64,000 nucleotides of DNA, taken from positions 248,001 to 312,000 of the forward strand of contig NZ_JACVPD010000001.1 in the NCBI RefSeq assembly GCF_018882095.1. The letters run 5' to 3'. A program made the translations under genes and the position numbers. The notes beneath the pieces were generated by a model, which was given only the letters and a program-made list of their open reading frames with translations, had not been told where the DNA came from and ran no database searches. Shown here piece by piece: positions 43,568-52,356 of the stretch. The stretch comes from Polynucleobacter sp. CS-Odin-A6 (GTDB taxonomy: Bacteria; Pseudomonadota; Gammaproteobacteria; Burkholderiales; Burkholderiaceae). Every line of letters begins with the position of its first letter. Positions within the stretch are counted from its first letter, which is position 1.

Positions 43568-44582
43568 AGCTCTCTTTTCGACTACTTAGACTTTGCTTGC
43601 AGTGCTCCAAGGCTGCATCCCACTCATGTGGGTTGAAGGGATCGAAAGTGTTTCTGTCGGCAATGGCTCGCAACCAAGTGAGCTGTCTTTTGCCAAGTTG
43701 CCTAGTGGCTGCCAGCGCTTTATAGCGCATTTCTGTTTGATCAATATCGCCGGATAAATATTCCCAGATTTGTCTGTAGCCAACCGCTCGCACAGCAGGC
43801 AAGTCAGCATGAAGCTCAGGATTATTTCTCAATCTCTTTACTTCCTCTAGGAGACCTCCGGCTAGCATTTCATCAAACCGTTTTTCTAAATTCTGATGCA
43901 GGCGGGAGCGGTCACTGGGTTCGAGTGATACCAAATTAATCCATGGTGGAATGGCCGAACCTTCTCTGCCGTCTTCGCTCGGCGCATCTGCCAAGAGTTC
44001 AGACATCGGTTTGCCGGTAATCTCATAAACCTCTAAGGCGCGTTGCACTCGTTGAGAGTCGTTCGGTTGCAAGCGTGCGGCCGTGTGAGGGTCTACTTTG
44101 GCTAATTCAGTATGCATGGCGGGCCAGCCAATCAGCCTGCCTTGCTCATCAAGGCGGGCACGGATTTCTGGATCAGCCGGTGGGAGTGAAGAGAGGCCAT
44201 GCACCCATGCGCGCCAATACAACATCGTGCCCCCTACAACAACAGGAATATTTCCACGTGCACGAATTTCTTCGCACAGTCGCTTGGCATCATTCGCAAA
44301 GCGCGCTGCTGAATACGACTCAGTGGGCTCTAAGATATCAATCAGATGATGCTGAACTGCTGCTTGCTCTGTCTTGCTTGGTTTTGCGCTACCAATATCG
44401 AGCCCGCGATATACCAAAGCGGAGTCCATGCTGATTAACTCAAGAGTTTGGCCAATCGATTTAGCGTGCTCTGCTAAAGCCATTGCGAGGTGGGTTTTGC
44501 CTGCACCTGTGGGGCCAACGATACAAAGGATGGGTGGCTGATCGGGTAAATGCGGAGGCTGAATGTGAGGTTCAGTTTGCAT
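43560..44582 (-). CDS. miaA: tRNA dimethylallyltransferase
   Basis: Prenylates A37 in tRNAs that read codons starting with U. The 340 residues have the P-loop GPTGAGKT at 23-30, [18 protein letters not shown] with the catalytic Asp, and [11 protein letters not shown] in the C-terminal domain. Length is slightly above E. coli MiaA (316), with an insertion after PMSELL. The stop lies inside the 3' end of purM, so the two transcripts must be antisense over at least a few bases. Divergent from the DedA gene. Confidence 0.96.
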   Translation of the reverse strand: MQTEPHIQPPHLPDQPPILCIVGPTGAGKTHLAMALAEHAKSIGQTLELISMDSALVYRGLDIGSAKPSKTEQAAVQHHLIDILEPTESYSAARFANDAKRLCEEIRARGNIPVVVGGTMLYWRAWVHGLSSLPPADPEIRARLDEQGRLIGWPAMHTELAKVDPHTAARLQPNDSQRVQRALEVYEITGKPMSELLADAPSEDGREGSAIPPWINLVSLEPSDRSRLHQNLEKRFDEMLAGGLLEEVKRLRNNPELHADLPAVRAVGYRQIWEYLSGDIDQTEMRYKALAATRQLGKRQLTWLRAIADRNTFDPFNPHEWDAALEHCKQSLSSRKESFK

Positions 44583-44660
44583 AACCCATTATAAGAATGA
44601 AATGTGGTGAACTGTATTGTCAGCCTGTTAATATCCATGCAATCAGACAGGAGCAAGCCG

Positions 44661-45308
44661 TTGATTGACACCCTATTGCAGTTAAGTGACATGCTATTGC
44701 ATATTGACCGCCACCTGGATGTGGTGATTCAGCAATATGGCTACTGGGCATACGGCTTGCTATTTGCCATTGTATTTGCAGAGACTGGTTTGGTAGTCGC
44801 CCCTTTTTTGCCGGGCGATTCGTTATTGTTTATTGCCGGCGCTTATTGCGCGACTGAGCATTTTAATCTGTGGACTCTGTGTATTGGATTGCTAATCGCC
44901 GCAATTGCTGGCAATACCGTTAACTACTTTATTGGCCGCTGGATTGGCCAAAGAATTTTTACTAGCGAATCACGCTGGATTGATCAGGCAGCTTTGCGTA
45001 AAACACACTCTTTTTATGAGAAGCATGGTGGCAAGACGATTATCGTTGCCCGCTTTCTACCGATCATCCGAACTTTTGCGCCTTTTGTTGCCGGCGTCTC
45101 AGAAATGAACTTTGCACGTTTCCAATTATTCAATATCACTGGCGCAATCTTGTGGGTATTTGGATTGGTAGTAGCTGGTTACTTCTTTGGCAATATTCCG
45201 ATCATTCGCCAAAACCTGAATGTCATCGTATTGATCGGCATTGGCGCTGCCGCCATTCCGATCGTGATAGCTGCTGCTTACAAACTCTTTCAGGGTAAAA
45301 AGAAATAA
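44661..45308 (+). CDS. DedA family membrane protein
   Basis: Inner-membrane protein of the DedA/Tvp38 family, some members of which flip undecaprenyl phosphate or phosphatidylethanolamine and support envelope homeostasis. From TTG 44661 the product is 215 residues with about five hydrophobic segments. ETGLVVAPFLPGDSLLF (about 41-57) and the RFLPIIRTFAPFVAG segment hold the conserved acidic and arginine residues. I chose this start because AGGAG (44649-44653) is seven bases upstream; in-frame alternatives are ATG 44637 and GTG 44604. Two bases separate its stop from the next gene. Confidence 0.9.
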   Translation: MIDTLLQLSDMLLHIDRHLDVVIQQYGYWAYGLLFAIVFAETGLVVAPFLPGDSLLFIAGAYCATEHFNLWTLCIGLLIAAIAGNTVNYFIGRWIGQRIFTSESRWIDQAALRKTHSFYEKHGGKTIIVARFLPIIRTFAPFVAGVSEMNFARFQLFNITGAILWVFGLVVAGYFFGNIPIIRQNLNVIVLIGIGAAAIPIVIAAAYKLFQGKKK

Positions 45309-45310
45309 GC

Positions 45311-46153
45311 TCAATGCAGCTTAGTTTGGCCCTCAAGGGTAGCAATGTGCTCCCGAATATCAGCGGCATCTTCAGCGCCTGGCATTTCGCTGAGATACCG
45401 GTGTAAGTCGTCTATGGCAGGGCGTACATATTCCAGCTGCGCAAAGATTAAACCGCGGTCGCGAATTTCTTCAGGCGAGTCTGGTAACAAAATCACTAAA
45501 CGTTCTTGGATGCCGAGTAGACGTTCCCAACGCTCATCCTCTGAGTAAATCATTTTTAGATTTCTCATAAAGCGCGAGAGGATTTCTCGAGGGCTAGAGG
45601 CGCGTAAGAAAATATTGAGCGGTAAGCTGAGCTCACCACGATAACCTTTTGCATCAAGGTAAGGATCGAGCATTTCCTGTAATTGATTCTTAGAGAGTGA
45701 ATTGCCGGTCAAGGGATCCATGATGATTTCACCTTGTTGCAAGGAAATACGCATCATGAAGTGATTGGGAAAAGAGACGCCCCGAATATTCAAGCCAATT
45801 TGCTGGCCGAGCTCCATCATCAAAATAGCCAATGAGATGGGAATGCCGCGGCGATTTTCAATGATCTGGTGCGGATAAGAATTTTCAGGCGCATAGAAGT
45901 CATTTTGGTTGGGGCCAAAACCTAACTCTTGGTAAAAGAAATGCTTCAATAATTGCAGACGCTGAATCGGCGGTGTATCTGGAGTAATTTGTTTTTTAAG
46001 TTTATTACCCCATTGATCGATCTTATCGAGCACCCCTTGTACATCCAGATCAGGATAGGCATGTTGTGCTACGGCCACTGTTGCCTCAGTTAAGGGGAAA
46101 TGTTTATCCTCAGCGACCAGCGAGGTGAAATAGTCAAGTTGTTGTGTTGGCAT
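45311..46153 (-). CDS. SirB1 family (transglutaminase-like/TPR) protein
   Basis: 280 residues from ATG 46153. The central region NRRGIPISLAILMMELGQQ and VSFPNHFMMRI is the SirB1/YchA transglutaminase-like core, followed by a TPR-like helical C-terminus. Biochemical function of the family is not established. The open frame extends upstream to 46246, but that would overlap the 3' end of murJ and is not conserved-looking. It lies five bases after murJ on the same strand, so it is likely co-transcribed with the lipid II flippase. Confidence 0.88.
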   Translation of the reverse strand: MPTQQLDYFTSLVAEDKHFPLTEATVAVAQHAYPDLDVQGVLDKIDQWGNKLKKQITPDTPPIQRLQLLKHFFYQELGFGPNQNDFYAPENSYPHQIIENRRGIPISLAILMMELGQQIGLNIRGVSFPNHFMMRISLQQGEIIMDPLTGNSLSKNQLQEMLDPYLDAKGYRGELSLPLNIFLRASSPREILSRFMRNLKMIYSEDERWERLLGIQERLVILLPDSPEEIRDRGLIFAQLEYVRPAIDDLHRYLSEMPGAEDAADIREHIATLEGQTKLH

Positions 46154-46158
46154 ATCAG

Positions 46159-47712
46159 CTATTTTGCATGACGCAGGAATTTTTGCCAGCGGATGCCCAC
46201 AAGCCCTAGGGCTCCAAAGTAAATGACTGCAGCTGCCCCAAGCCAAGCCGCCACTAGCCCTATTCTAGTCCAAGGGGTTTGTTGAAGCGCAATCCAATCA
46301 TGGGCAGTAGCTGCGTAATACAGGAGGAAAGCAAAAGGAATTAAGGCAAGTAATAGCTGCCCTAAATATTTCAACCAGGAAGCGCTAGGGAGGGCGCCTC
46401 GGCGATGAAGGCCTATCCATAAAAGGGCTGCGTTAAGGCAAGCGCCGGCGCCAACCGATAGGGCTAGGCCGGCATGCCCGAGCCAAGGTACAAAAACCAG
46501 ATTCGCTAGTTGGGTCGCTACTAAAACCAACAAGCCAATTTTTACGGGAGTGCGTATATCTTGACGTGAATAAAACCCTGGAGCGAGGATTTTTACCAAA
46601 ATCAAGCCAATCAATCCAACGCCATAAGCGGCTAGAGCGCGTTGTGTCATCAAGACATCGAGGGCGGTAAATTTGCCATAGTGATACAAGACTGCAGCAA
46701 GAGGCTCACCAAAAATAAAGAGGGCAATGGCGCAGGGGGCTGCAAGTAAAAAGGTGAGCTGTAAGCCCCAGATTAACAATTCACCAGCATGCGCTAAATC
46801 ATTTTTTGCATTTGCTTTACTCAGGCTAGGGAGAAGGACGGTACCCAAGGCAACGCCCAACAGTGCTGTCGGAAATTCCATTAAGCGATCCGCATAAGAG
46901 AGCCAAGACACGCTTCCTGTCTGTAAGCGTGAAGCAATGTTGGTGTTGATGATGAGTGAAATTTGGGCAACTGATACTGCAAATACTGCAGGCCCCATCA
47001 ATTTCATGACGCGTCGGGCATCTGGGTTCTGGACGGCTGATTTAATGGCTCCAGGTAATAACCCCACTTTGGGCAATAAGCCAAGGCGAGAAAGTGCCGG
47101 CACTTGAATGGCCAGTTGCAAGACGCCGCCCAACAGAACGCCAATGCTGAGGGCATAGATCGGTTGCTCTAGTTGCGGCGCCAAAAAGATGGCGCTAGCA
47201 ATCAGGGCTAAATTGAGTAAAACAGGGGTAAATGCGGGAATCGCAAAACGTCCAAAGGTATTAAGAATCCCTGCTGATAAGGAAACCATTGAAATCAGCC
47301 CAATATAAGGAAACATGATGCGCGTCATCACAACACTTGCTTCGTAGGCTGGGCCACCCTCAAACCCGGTAGCAATCGCCAGAATGAGAACTGGAGCCCC
47401 AATGACTCCCAGGAGGACGGTAAGTAACAAAGCCCAAAACAAGAGCGTGGCAACCGCATTTACGAGGATTTGGGACTGTTTTACATCCCCTTGGCTCGAA
47501 ATTTCTCCCAAAATGGGTACAAATGCTTGGGAAAAGGCCCCTTCCGCAAAGAGTCTGCGGAGTAAGTTGGGTAGTCTAAAGGCCACATTAAAGGCGTCAG
47601 TCCACTCGGAAGCGCCAAAACTACGGGCAATCAGGGTTTCTCGGAGAAGTCCGGTAATCCTGGAGAGCATGGTGAGGGAGCTAACCTTGGCGGCGGCAGA
47701 AAGCAGATTCAT
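46159..47712 (-). CDS. murJ: Lipid II flippase MurJ
   Basis: MOP-superfamily flippase that moves the peptidoglycan precursor lipid II across the inner membrane. The 517 residues form about 14 membrane helices. The N-terminal VSSLTMLSRITGLLRETLIARSFG region, cut here by interspersed hydrophobics, and the DAFNVAFRLPNLLRRLFAEGAF stretch (about 39-60) include the conserved arginines and acidic residue of the central cavity. Length matches E. coli MurJ (511). Divergent from rpsT by 161 bases, which is the usual position in Burkholderiales. Confidence 0.95.
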   Translation of the reverse strand: MNLLSAAAKVSSLTMLSRITGLLRETLIARSFGASEWTDAFNVAFRLPNLLRRLFAEGAFSQAFVPILGEISSQGDVKQSQILVNAVATLLFWALLLTVLLGVIGAPVLILAIATGFEGGPAYEASVVMTRIMFPYIGLISMVSLSAGILNTFGRFAIPAFTPVLLNLALIASAIFLAPQLEQPIYALSIGVLLGGVLQLAIQVPALSRLGLLPKVGLLPGAIKSAVQNPDARRVMKLMGPAVFAVSVAQISLIINTNIASRLQTGSVSWLSYADRLMEFPTALLGVALGTVLLPSLSKANAKNDLAHAGELLIWGLQLTFLLAAPCAIALFIFGEPLAAVLYHYGKFTALDVLMTQRALAAYGVGLIGLILVKILAPGFYSRQDIRTPVKIGLLVLVATQLANLVFVPWLGHAGLALSVGAGACLNAALLWIGLHRRGALPSASWLKYLGQLLLALIPFAFLLYYAATAHDWIALQQTPWTRIGLVAAWLGAAAVIYFGALGLVGIRWQKFLRHAK

Positions 47713-47873
47713 CAGCCAATTTTCCCCTATTTGTCAGGAGACTGGGCTTTTTTGGTCCTTTAATGTAAAATCTTGGGTTTTGGTGAGTCAGCTTACAAAT
47801 CTGGCGAACCACACAGAATCGCAAAAAATTTAAGTTAACCGTATTTTGAAATTTTATATAGCAAGGTTTAAAG

Positions 47874-48140
47874 ATGGCCAATACCGCACAAGCGCGTAAA
47901 CGCGCACGGCAGGCAGTAAAACAGAATGAACACAACTCGAGCTTGCGTTCAAAGCTTCGCACTTCCATCAAGGCAGTTCGTAAAGCAATTGAAACTGGCG
48001 ACAAGGCTGTAGCAGCTAAGGTGTTCGCAGCAACCCAATCAACAATCGACAAGATTTCTGATAAAAAGATTGCTCACAAAAATACTGCATCACGTCAGAA
48101 GTCACGCTTGTCTGCCGCTATTAAGGCAATGGCAGCGTAA
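47874..48140 (+). CDS. rpsT: 30S ribosomal protein S20
   Basis: Small, very basic helical protein of 88 residues that binds 16S rRNA. It begins [13 protein letters not shown] and has [11 protein letters not shown] near the C-terminus, both typical of S20. Starts with ATG, unlike E. coli rpsT, which uses UUG in its autoregulation; GCAAGG (47861-47866) provides a ribosome site. A clear intrinsic terminator follows. The 161-base upstream region is A/T-rich with a TATATA at 47855-47860, but I could not pair it with a -35. Confidence 0.97.
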   Translation: MANTAQARKRARQAVKQNEHNSSLRSKLRTSIKAVRKAIETGDKAVAAKVFAATQSTIDKISDKKIAHKNTASRQKSRLSAAIKAMAA

Positions 48141-48183
48141 GACTTTCATAGTTTTAGGCAGGCGCTAGATTGATCTAGGTCTA

Positions 48184-48215
48184 AGCCCGCTCCTGATCAG
48201 AGCGGGTTTTTGTTT
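48184..48215 (+). terminator. Intrinsic terminator of rpsT
   Basis: CCCGCTC (48186-48192) pairs with GAGCGGG (48200-48206) around a seven-base loop, followed by TTTTTGTTTTT. On the minus strand the stem has no following T-run, so it does not serve the convergent DUF3579 gene. Confidence 0.9.
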
Positions 48216-48536
48216 TTAGGATTGGGGGCGCGTAATTGAATCCGGCTGGAATTCGCAGGCTTCTTCGATTGATAGACCGTTGTCTTTGGCGAAGTTCATA
48301 ACAAAGTCTAGCGCTCTCGGATCAAGGTCTCTTAGTCTGGTATCAATAACAACGCATTTTACTTTTGCAACGATTACTGGTCTGACATAAGGCGAGTAAG
48401 TGAAGCGAGGATCGCCGGCATCGCCTGGTGGGCGAAAAGTGGCCATGACTCCACAAAGCCGTTCGGCCCAGTCGCTGGGGCGAAAAGGTTTGCCAGAGGT
48501 GGTGATGCCTTGAATGAAAAGCTTTTTGTGGTTCAA
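48216..48536 (-). CDS. DUF3579 family protein
   Basis: 106-residue cytosolic protein of a small family of unknown function that I know from betaproteobacteria. The recognisable part is FRPSDWAERLCGVMATF (about 18-34) and the YSPYVRPVIVAKVKCVVID segment. The start is TTG at 48536: an in-frame TGA lies 13 codons upstream and only ATT/ATA-type codons lie between, so no ATG is available. No ribosome site is obvious. It sits between rpsT and argF, a conserved neighbourhood in the group. Confidence 0.8.
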   Translation of the reverse strand: MNHKKLFIQGITTSGKPFRPSDWAERLCGVMATFRPPGDAGDPRFTYSPYVRPVIVAKVKCVVIDTRLRDLDPRALDFVMNFAKDNGLSIEEACEFQPDSITRPQS

Positions 48537-48609
48537 GTTGACGTAGAAATCGTTGTTAGGAATCGGTATTGCTCAATTCTCGAGCTTAACAGTCTGAGAA
48601 GGCCTTAAG

Positions 48610-48666
48610 ATGACTTTAGAAACAATTTTCGTGCGGCTCAATGCCCAAACAAAAAATGCAAGCTAA
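48610..48666 (+). CDS. Possible 18-residue leader or upstream ORF before argF
   Basis: ATG at 48610 with AAGG (48599-48602) seven bases upstream opens an 18-codon frame, MTLETIFVRLNAQTKNAS, whose stop lies 21 bases before the argF start. It contains one arginine codon, a CGG. It may be a short translated leader coupled to argF or chance. No attenuator hairpins pair clearly with it. Confidence 0.3.
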   Translation: MTLETIFVRLNAQTKNAS

Positions 48667-48687
48667 ATCTTTAGTAGGAAGCTCAAA

Positions 48688-49635
48688 ATGACATCGTTGG
48701 CAAAGCCTCAAGTGCCTGGCCAGGTCAAGCATTACTTACAGTTTGCTGATCTGACTCGTGAGGAATACGACTACCTGCTGAAACGCGCTGCATGGCTCAA
48801 GACCAAGTTCAAAAGTTATGAGACTTGGCACCCCTTGCACGACCGCACCTTGGCGATGATTTTTGAGAAGCATTCCACTCGTACCCGTCTCTCCTTTGAA
48901 GCGGGCATTCATCAGCTTGGTGGTCATGCCGTCTATCTCAATACCCGAGATACCCAGTTGGGTCGTGGCGAGCCTGTAGAGGACGCTGCGCAGGTGATTT
49001 CACGGATGACCGACATCATCATGATCCGCACCTTTGGTCAAGAGATCATCGAGCGCTTTGCAGCGAATTCTCGCGTACCAGTCATCAATGGCTTAACCAA
49101 TGAATTCCATCCTTGCCAAGTATTAGCTGATATTTTTACCTTTGTAGAGGCGCGTGGCCCGATTCAAGGTAAGACCGTTGCCTGGGTAGGTGATGCCAAC
49201 AATATGGCCTATACCTGGATTCAGGCTGCGGAGTGTTTGGATTTTCAGATCCGCTTTTCTGCGCCAGAGGGTTATCAGCTGGATGAGTCAAGATTGACTG
49301 CCGAAGCGTTGAAACACCTCACGGTTTGTGCTGATCCAATGGATGCCTGCAAAAATGCTGACTTAGTGACAACCGATGTATGGACTAGCATGGGCTACGA
49401 GGATGAAAATACTTCTCGTATGATTGCGTTCAAAGATTGGATGGTGGATGAAGAGTTGATGTCTGTGGCAAAGCCTCAGGCTTTATTTATGCATTGCCTA
49501 CCAGCCCATCGTGGCGAAGAAGTTTCTGCAGAAGTGATTGATGGCCCTCAAAGCATTGTTTGGGAAGAGGCTGAAAATCGCTTGCATGTGCAAAAGGCGT
49601 TGATGGAGTATTTACTCTGTGGACGTTTGGACTAA
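48688..49635 (+). CDS. argF: Ornithine carbamoyltransferase
   Basis: Makes citrulline from ornithine and carbamoyl phosphate in arginine synthesis. The 315 residues have the carbamoyl-phosphate motif STRTR at 63-67, FHPCQVLADIFT near 140-151 and HCLPAHRGEEV from about 269, the ornithine loop. Its ATG is preceded by AGGA. argG follows after 61 bases, so the last two biosynthetic steps before argininosuccinate lyase are adjacent. argH is not in the window. Confidence 0.97.
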   Translation: MTSLAKPQVPGQVKHYLQFADLTREEYDYLLKRAAWLKTKFKSYETWHPLHDRTLAMIFEKHSTRTRLSFEAGIHQLGGHAVYLNTRDTQLGRGEPVEDAAQVISRMTDIIMIRTFGQEIIERFAANSRVPVINGLTNEFHPCQVLADIFTFVEARGPIQGKTVAWVGDANNMAYTWIQAAECLDFQIRFSAPEGYQLDESRLTAEALKHLTVCADPMDACKNADLVTTDVWTSMGYEDENTSRMIAFKDWMVDEELMSVAKPQALFMHCLPAHRGEEVSAEVIDGPQSIVWEEAENRLHVQKALMEYLLCGRLD

Positions 49636-49696
49636 TTCTTTTTAAGTAATTTGCCCTATTTATTTGTTGCTTCATTTTTTTGATTGAATAGAAATC

Positions 49697-50926
49697 ATGT
49701 CTGATATTAAAAAAGTAGTTCTAGCGTATTCCGGCGGTCTCGATACCAGCGTTATTTTGAAATGGCTGCAAGATACTTACCAATGTGAGATTGTGACTTT
49801 CACGGCAGACTTAGGTCAGGGTGAAGAGCTGGAGCCAGCACGTGCTAAGGCGCTGCAATTTGGTATCAAGCCAGAAAATATTTTTATCGATGACTTGCGC
49901 GAAGAGTTTGTACGCGACTTTGTATTCCCGATGTTTCGCGCTAATACGATTTATGAGGGCGAATATTTACTAGGCACCTCTATTGCACGCCCCTTGATTG
50001 CTAAACGCCAAATTGAAATTGCTCGTCAAACGGGTGCGGATTCGGTATCGCATGGAGCAACTGGTAAAGGGAATGACCAAGTCCGCTTTGAGTTGGGTTA
50101 TTACGCATTAGAGCCGGGAATCAAGGTCATCGCTCCATGGCGTGAGTGGGATCTGCTCTCCCGTGAGAAGTTAATGGCCTATGCAGAAAAGCATGGCATC
50201 CCTGTTGAGATGAAGCATAAGCAGGGCGGCTCACCCTATTCTATGGATGCCAACTTATTGCATATCAGTTACGAAGGCCGTCATCTCGAAAATCCGAATG
50301 CCGAGGCTGAAGAGTCGATGTGGCGTTGGACCGCTTCTCCTGAAAATGCTCCAGACGCAGCAGAAATTATTGAAATTGAATTTCGTGTGGGCGACCCAGT
50401 GGCTATTAATGGCAAAGCCTATAAGCCCCATGAGCTGTTAGCTGAGCTCAATCGCATTGGCGGCATACACGGTATTGGTCGATTAGACTTGGTAGAAAAC
50501 CGCTTTGTGGGTATGAAGAGCCGCGGTTGTTATGAAACTCCGGGTGGCACCATCTTGCTCAAAGCACACCGTGGTATTGAGAGTATTACTCTAGATCGTG
50601 AAGTAGCTCATCTCAAAGATGATCTCATGCCACGTTACGCAAGTTTGATTTACAACGGTTTATGGTGGGCACCAGAGCGTCTGGCATTACAAACCTTGAT
50701 CGACCACACTCAGCTGATGGTCAATGGTGTCGTGCGCTTGAAACTCTACAAAGGGTCGGTATCAGTGATCTCACGGGATTCAGCGAATACTCTGTTTGAT
50801 CAGACGATTGCCACCTTTGATGATGACGGCGGCGCTTATAACCAAGCTGACGCTGGTGGGTTTATTAAGCTCAATGCATTGCGTATGCGGATTGCGGAGA
50901 CTGCAAGACGCAAGCGTGCCAAGTAA
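49697..50926 (+). CDS. argG: Argininosuccinate synthase
   Basis: Joins citrulline and aspartate with ATP. The 409 residues are of the shorter synthase type, with the PP-loop [10 protein letters not shown] at 10-19, [13 protein letters not shown] in the middle and [11 protein letters not shown] in the C-terminal domain. It is downstream of argF on the same strand and probably co-transcribed. The stop is followed after 42 bases by the ppnP start. Confidence 0.97.
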   Translation: MSDIKKVVLAYSGGLDTSVILKWLQDTYQCEIVTFTADLGQGEELEPARAKALQFGIKPENIFIDDLREEFVRDFVFPMFRANTIYEGEYLLGTSIARPLIAKRQIEIARQTGADSVSHGATGKGNDQVRFELGYYALEPGIKVIAPWREWDLLSREKLMAYAEKHGIPVEMKHKQGGSPYSMDANLLHISYEGRHLENPNAEAEESMWRWTASPENAPDAAEIIEIEFRVGDPVAINGKAYKPHELLAELNRIGGIHGIGRLDLVENRFVGMKSRGCYETPGGTILLKAHRGIESITLDREVAHLKDDLMPRYASLIYNGLWWAPERLALQTLIDHTQLMVNGVVRLKLYKGSVSVISRDSANTLFDQTIATFDDDGGAYNQADAGGFIKLNALRMRIAETARRKRAK

Positions 50927-50968
50927 TGCTTGCTGAAAATTATTAACCACAGTTTAGAAAGAATAACG

Positions 50969-51274
50969 ATGCAATTTGATCAAGTTTCTGTAGGCAAAAA
51001 AGCGAATGTATTTTTTGATGGTAAATGCGTGTCCCATACGGTTACCCTGCCAAACGGCACCCGTAAGTCGGTTGGCGTAGTGCTGCCAAGCACCTTACGT
51101 TTTGACCTCAGCACAAAAGAAATCATGGAAGTGGTAGACGGTAATGCTTTTGTCAGCATTAATGGCGCCCCCGAGGTGGAGTTCAAAGCGGGTCAAAGTT
51201 GGGAGGTAGAAAAGGGTGGTTACTTCATTATCCGCGCTGAGTCTCCCGTGCATTACGTTTGTCACTTTGACTAA
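50969..51274 (+). CDS. ppnP: Pyrimidine/purine nucleoside phosphorylase (PpnP/DUF1255 family)
   Basis: Cupin-fold enzyme that splits various nucleosides with phosphate. From ATG 50969 (AGAAAGAA upstream) the product is 101 residues with KANVFFDGKCVSHTV, LPNGTRKSVGVVLP and the C-terminal SPVHYVCHFD, close to E. coli PpnP (94). The frame is open upstream to 50930, but those 13 residues precede the family's start. Tail-to-tail with a DUF192 gene across a strong two-way terminator. Confidence 0.92.
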   Translation: MQFDQVSVGKKANVFFDGKCVSHTVTLPNGTRKSVGVVLPSTLRFDLSTKEIMEVVDGNAFVSINGAPEVEFKAGQSWEVEKGGYFIIRAESPVHYVCHFD

Positions 51275-51300
51275 TTAAGCGGTGGAAGTAATCTTCCCTC

Positions 51301-51338
51301 AAATAAAAAATGCAGACTGAGATCTGCATTTTTTATTT
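51301..51338. terminator. Bidirectional terminator between ppnP and the DUF192 gene
   Basis: A perfect 16-pair inverted repeat, AAATAAAAAATGCAGA with TCTGCATTTTTTATTT around loop CTGAGA. Both strands end in a T-run, so it can terminate both convergent genes. The right arm includes the DUF192 stop codon. Confidence 0.92.
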
Positions 51339-51794
51339 CTTAGGTAATCCTTGAATTACCGTTCCCGGCACGATAACTCTCTCTGAGAACCACTGCTTAT
51401 TCATTTCTAGGGCATAGCGTACAGCTACCTTGGGGCAGTGATTATTGGTAGTGTCAGCTTGCATTTCTTCAATATTCACAATCTTGCCATCATCGGCAAT
51501 GAATGCAATCGACAATGGGATTTTGGTGTTATTCATCCAGAAACAGTGCCCTGCTTTTTGTTCGAAGATGAATAGCATGCCCGAGTTGGTTGGCATGCTG
51601 GTGCGATTCATGAGTCCGACTTCTCTTGCTTTGGGGGTATCTGCTAGCTCCGCTTGGATACGATAGATGCCCGTCTTTAATTCAATTGTGGGGAGAGCTG
51701 TGTTTACTTGAGCTACAGCAATTCCTGAGCTGGCATATAGAGCGGAGAAAATAATATTGCGCAAAACGGTTATAGATGTATGCATACTGAGCAT
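51333..51794 (-). CDS. DUF192 family exported protein
   Basis: 153-residue protein with a signal peptide: hydrophobic residues about 9-25 and a likely cleavage after AVA at 26-28. The mature domain is the small DUF192 beta fold, with RTSMPTNSGMLFIFEQ and FWMNNTKIPLSIAFI as hallmark segments. The family's role is unknown; location is periplasmic. Start ATG 51794 or 51785 would both keep the signal peptide. It is transcribed toward a shared terminator and follows the cold-shock gene, which has its own terminator. Confidence 0.88.
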   Translation of the reverse strand: MLSMHTSITVLRNIIFSALYASSGIAVAQVNTALPTIELKTGIYRIQAELADTPKAREVGLMNRTSMPTNSGMLFIFEQKAGHCFWMNNTKIPLSIAFIADDGKIVNIEEMQADTTNNHCPKVAVRYALEMNKQWFSERVIVPGTVIQGLPKK

Positions 51795-51821
51795 TTTAAG
51801 TGAAGCAAATTACAGGCGAAA

Positions 51822-51850
51822 AAAAACCCAGGAACAAGTCCTGGGTTTTT
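51822..51850 (-). terminator. Terminator of the cold-shock gene
   Basis: AAAAACCCAGGA and TCCTGGGTTTTT form a 12-pair stem with a five-base loop. On the minus strand, downstream of the cold-shock gene, it is followed by a T-run and separates that gene from the DUF192 gene. Confidence 0.9.
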
Positions 51851-51869
51851 AATAATGATCTACATCAGA

Positions 51870-52073
51870 TTAAGCTGCTTGGATATTAGTAGCTTGTTTG
51901 CCTTTAGGGCCTTGGGTAATATCAAACGTTACCTTTTGGTTTTCCTTAAGGGTTTTGAACCCAGGCATTGTGATCGCGCTGAAATGCGCAAACAACTCTT
52001 CTTCACCATCATCAGGTTTGATAAAGCCAAAACCTTTTGCATCATTGAACCACTTTACAATTCCGGTCGCCAT
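51870..52073 (-). CDS. Cold-shock domain protein (CspA family)
   Basis: 67-residue single-strand nucleic-acid chaperone. Both RNA-binding motifs are intact: KGFGFIKP (13-20, RNP1) and ELFAHF (26-31, RNP2). It ends [15 protein letters not shown] seven bases before the ATG is a good ribosome site. A TTGACA promoter about 110 bases upstream implies a long 5' leader, as in cold-inducible csp genes, but whether this copy is induced by cold cannot be told from sequence. Confidence 0.95.
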   Translation of the reverse strand: MATGIVKWFNDAKGFGFIKPDDGEEELFAHFSAITMPGFKTLKENQKVTFDITQGPKGKQATNIQAA

Positions 52074-52182
52074 GCGAACTCCATTACATAAACTTAAAAC
52101 AACCGTGATGAGGGTGAATACTTTTTAATCAGTCTCGCTCTACAACACGCCTAAATAGGACTCAAATAAAGCCTACCCCCCG

Positions 52183-52211
52183 ATTGTTTGCCCTTTATGG
52201 TGGGGTGTCAA
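52183..52211 (-). promoter_or_regulatory. Sigma-70 promoter of the cold-shock gene
   Basis: On the minus strand a perfect TTGACA (52211-52206) is 17 bases from AACAAT (52188-52183; 4/6). A start near 52176 leaves a leader of about 100 bases before the csp ATG. Together with the clpS promoter region this accounts for the 283-base gap 52074-52356, in which I see no gene. Confidence 0.65.
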
Positions 52212-52301
52212 GAGGTTAAGCAAAGATAGTTATTAGTATTTACCCCTTTATTTATCGAAAAATGCCCCAATATGTCTTACTGAGGCCTCTGTTGATGGTT
52301 T

Positions 52302-52328
52302 TTTGCAACAAAGCCCTCAAATCCCCAT
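52302..52328 (+). promoter_or_regulatory. Possible sigma-32-type promoter of clpS-clpA
   Basis: CCCCAT at 52323-52328 is a perfect sigma-32 -10 core; TTTGCA (52302-52307) lies 15 bases upstream and matches the CTTGAA -35 at four of six. The start would be near 52335, about 20 bases before the clpS ATG. A sigma-70-like TAGAAT at 52344-52349 is a competing candidate. Confidence 0.5.
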
Positions 52329-52356
52329 TTTTATATCTGTGTTTAGAATAGTTCTC

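Noticed and set aside
46154-46246. Longer start of the SirB1-type gene inside murJ
   Set aside because: The extra residues come from an alternative frame of murJ, and ATG 46153 begins the family-like sequence.
47782-47835. Short GTG-started frame before rpsT
   Set aside because: No ribosome site and no resemblance to a known leader; likely chance.
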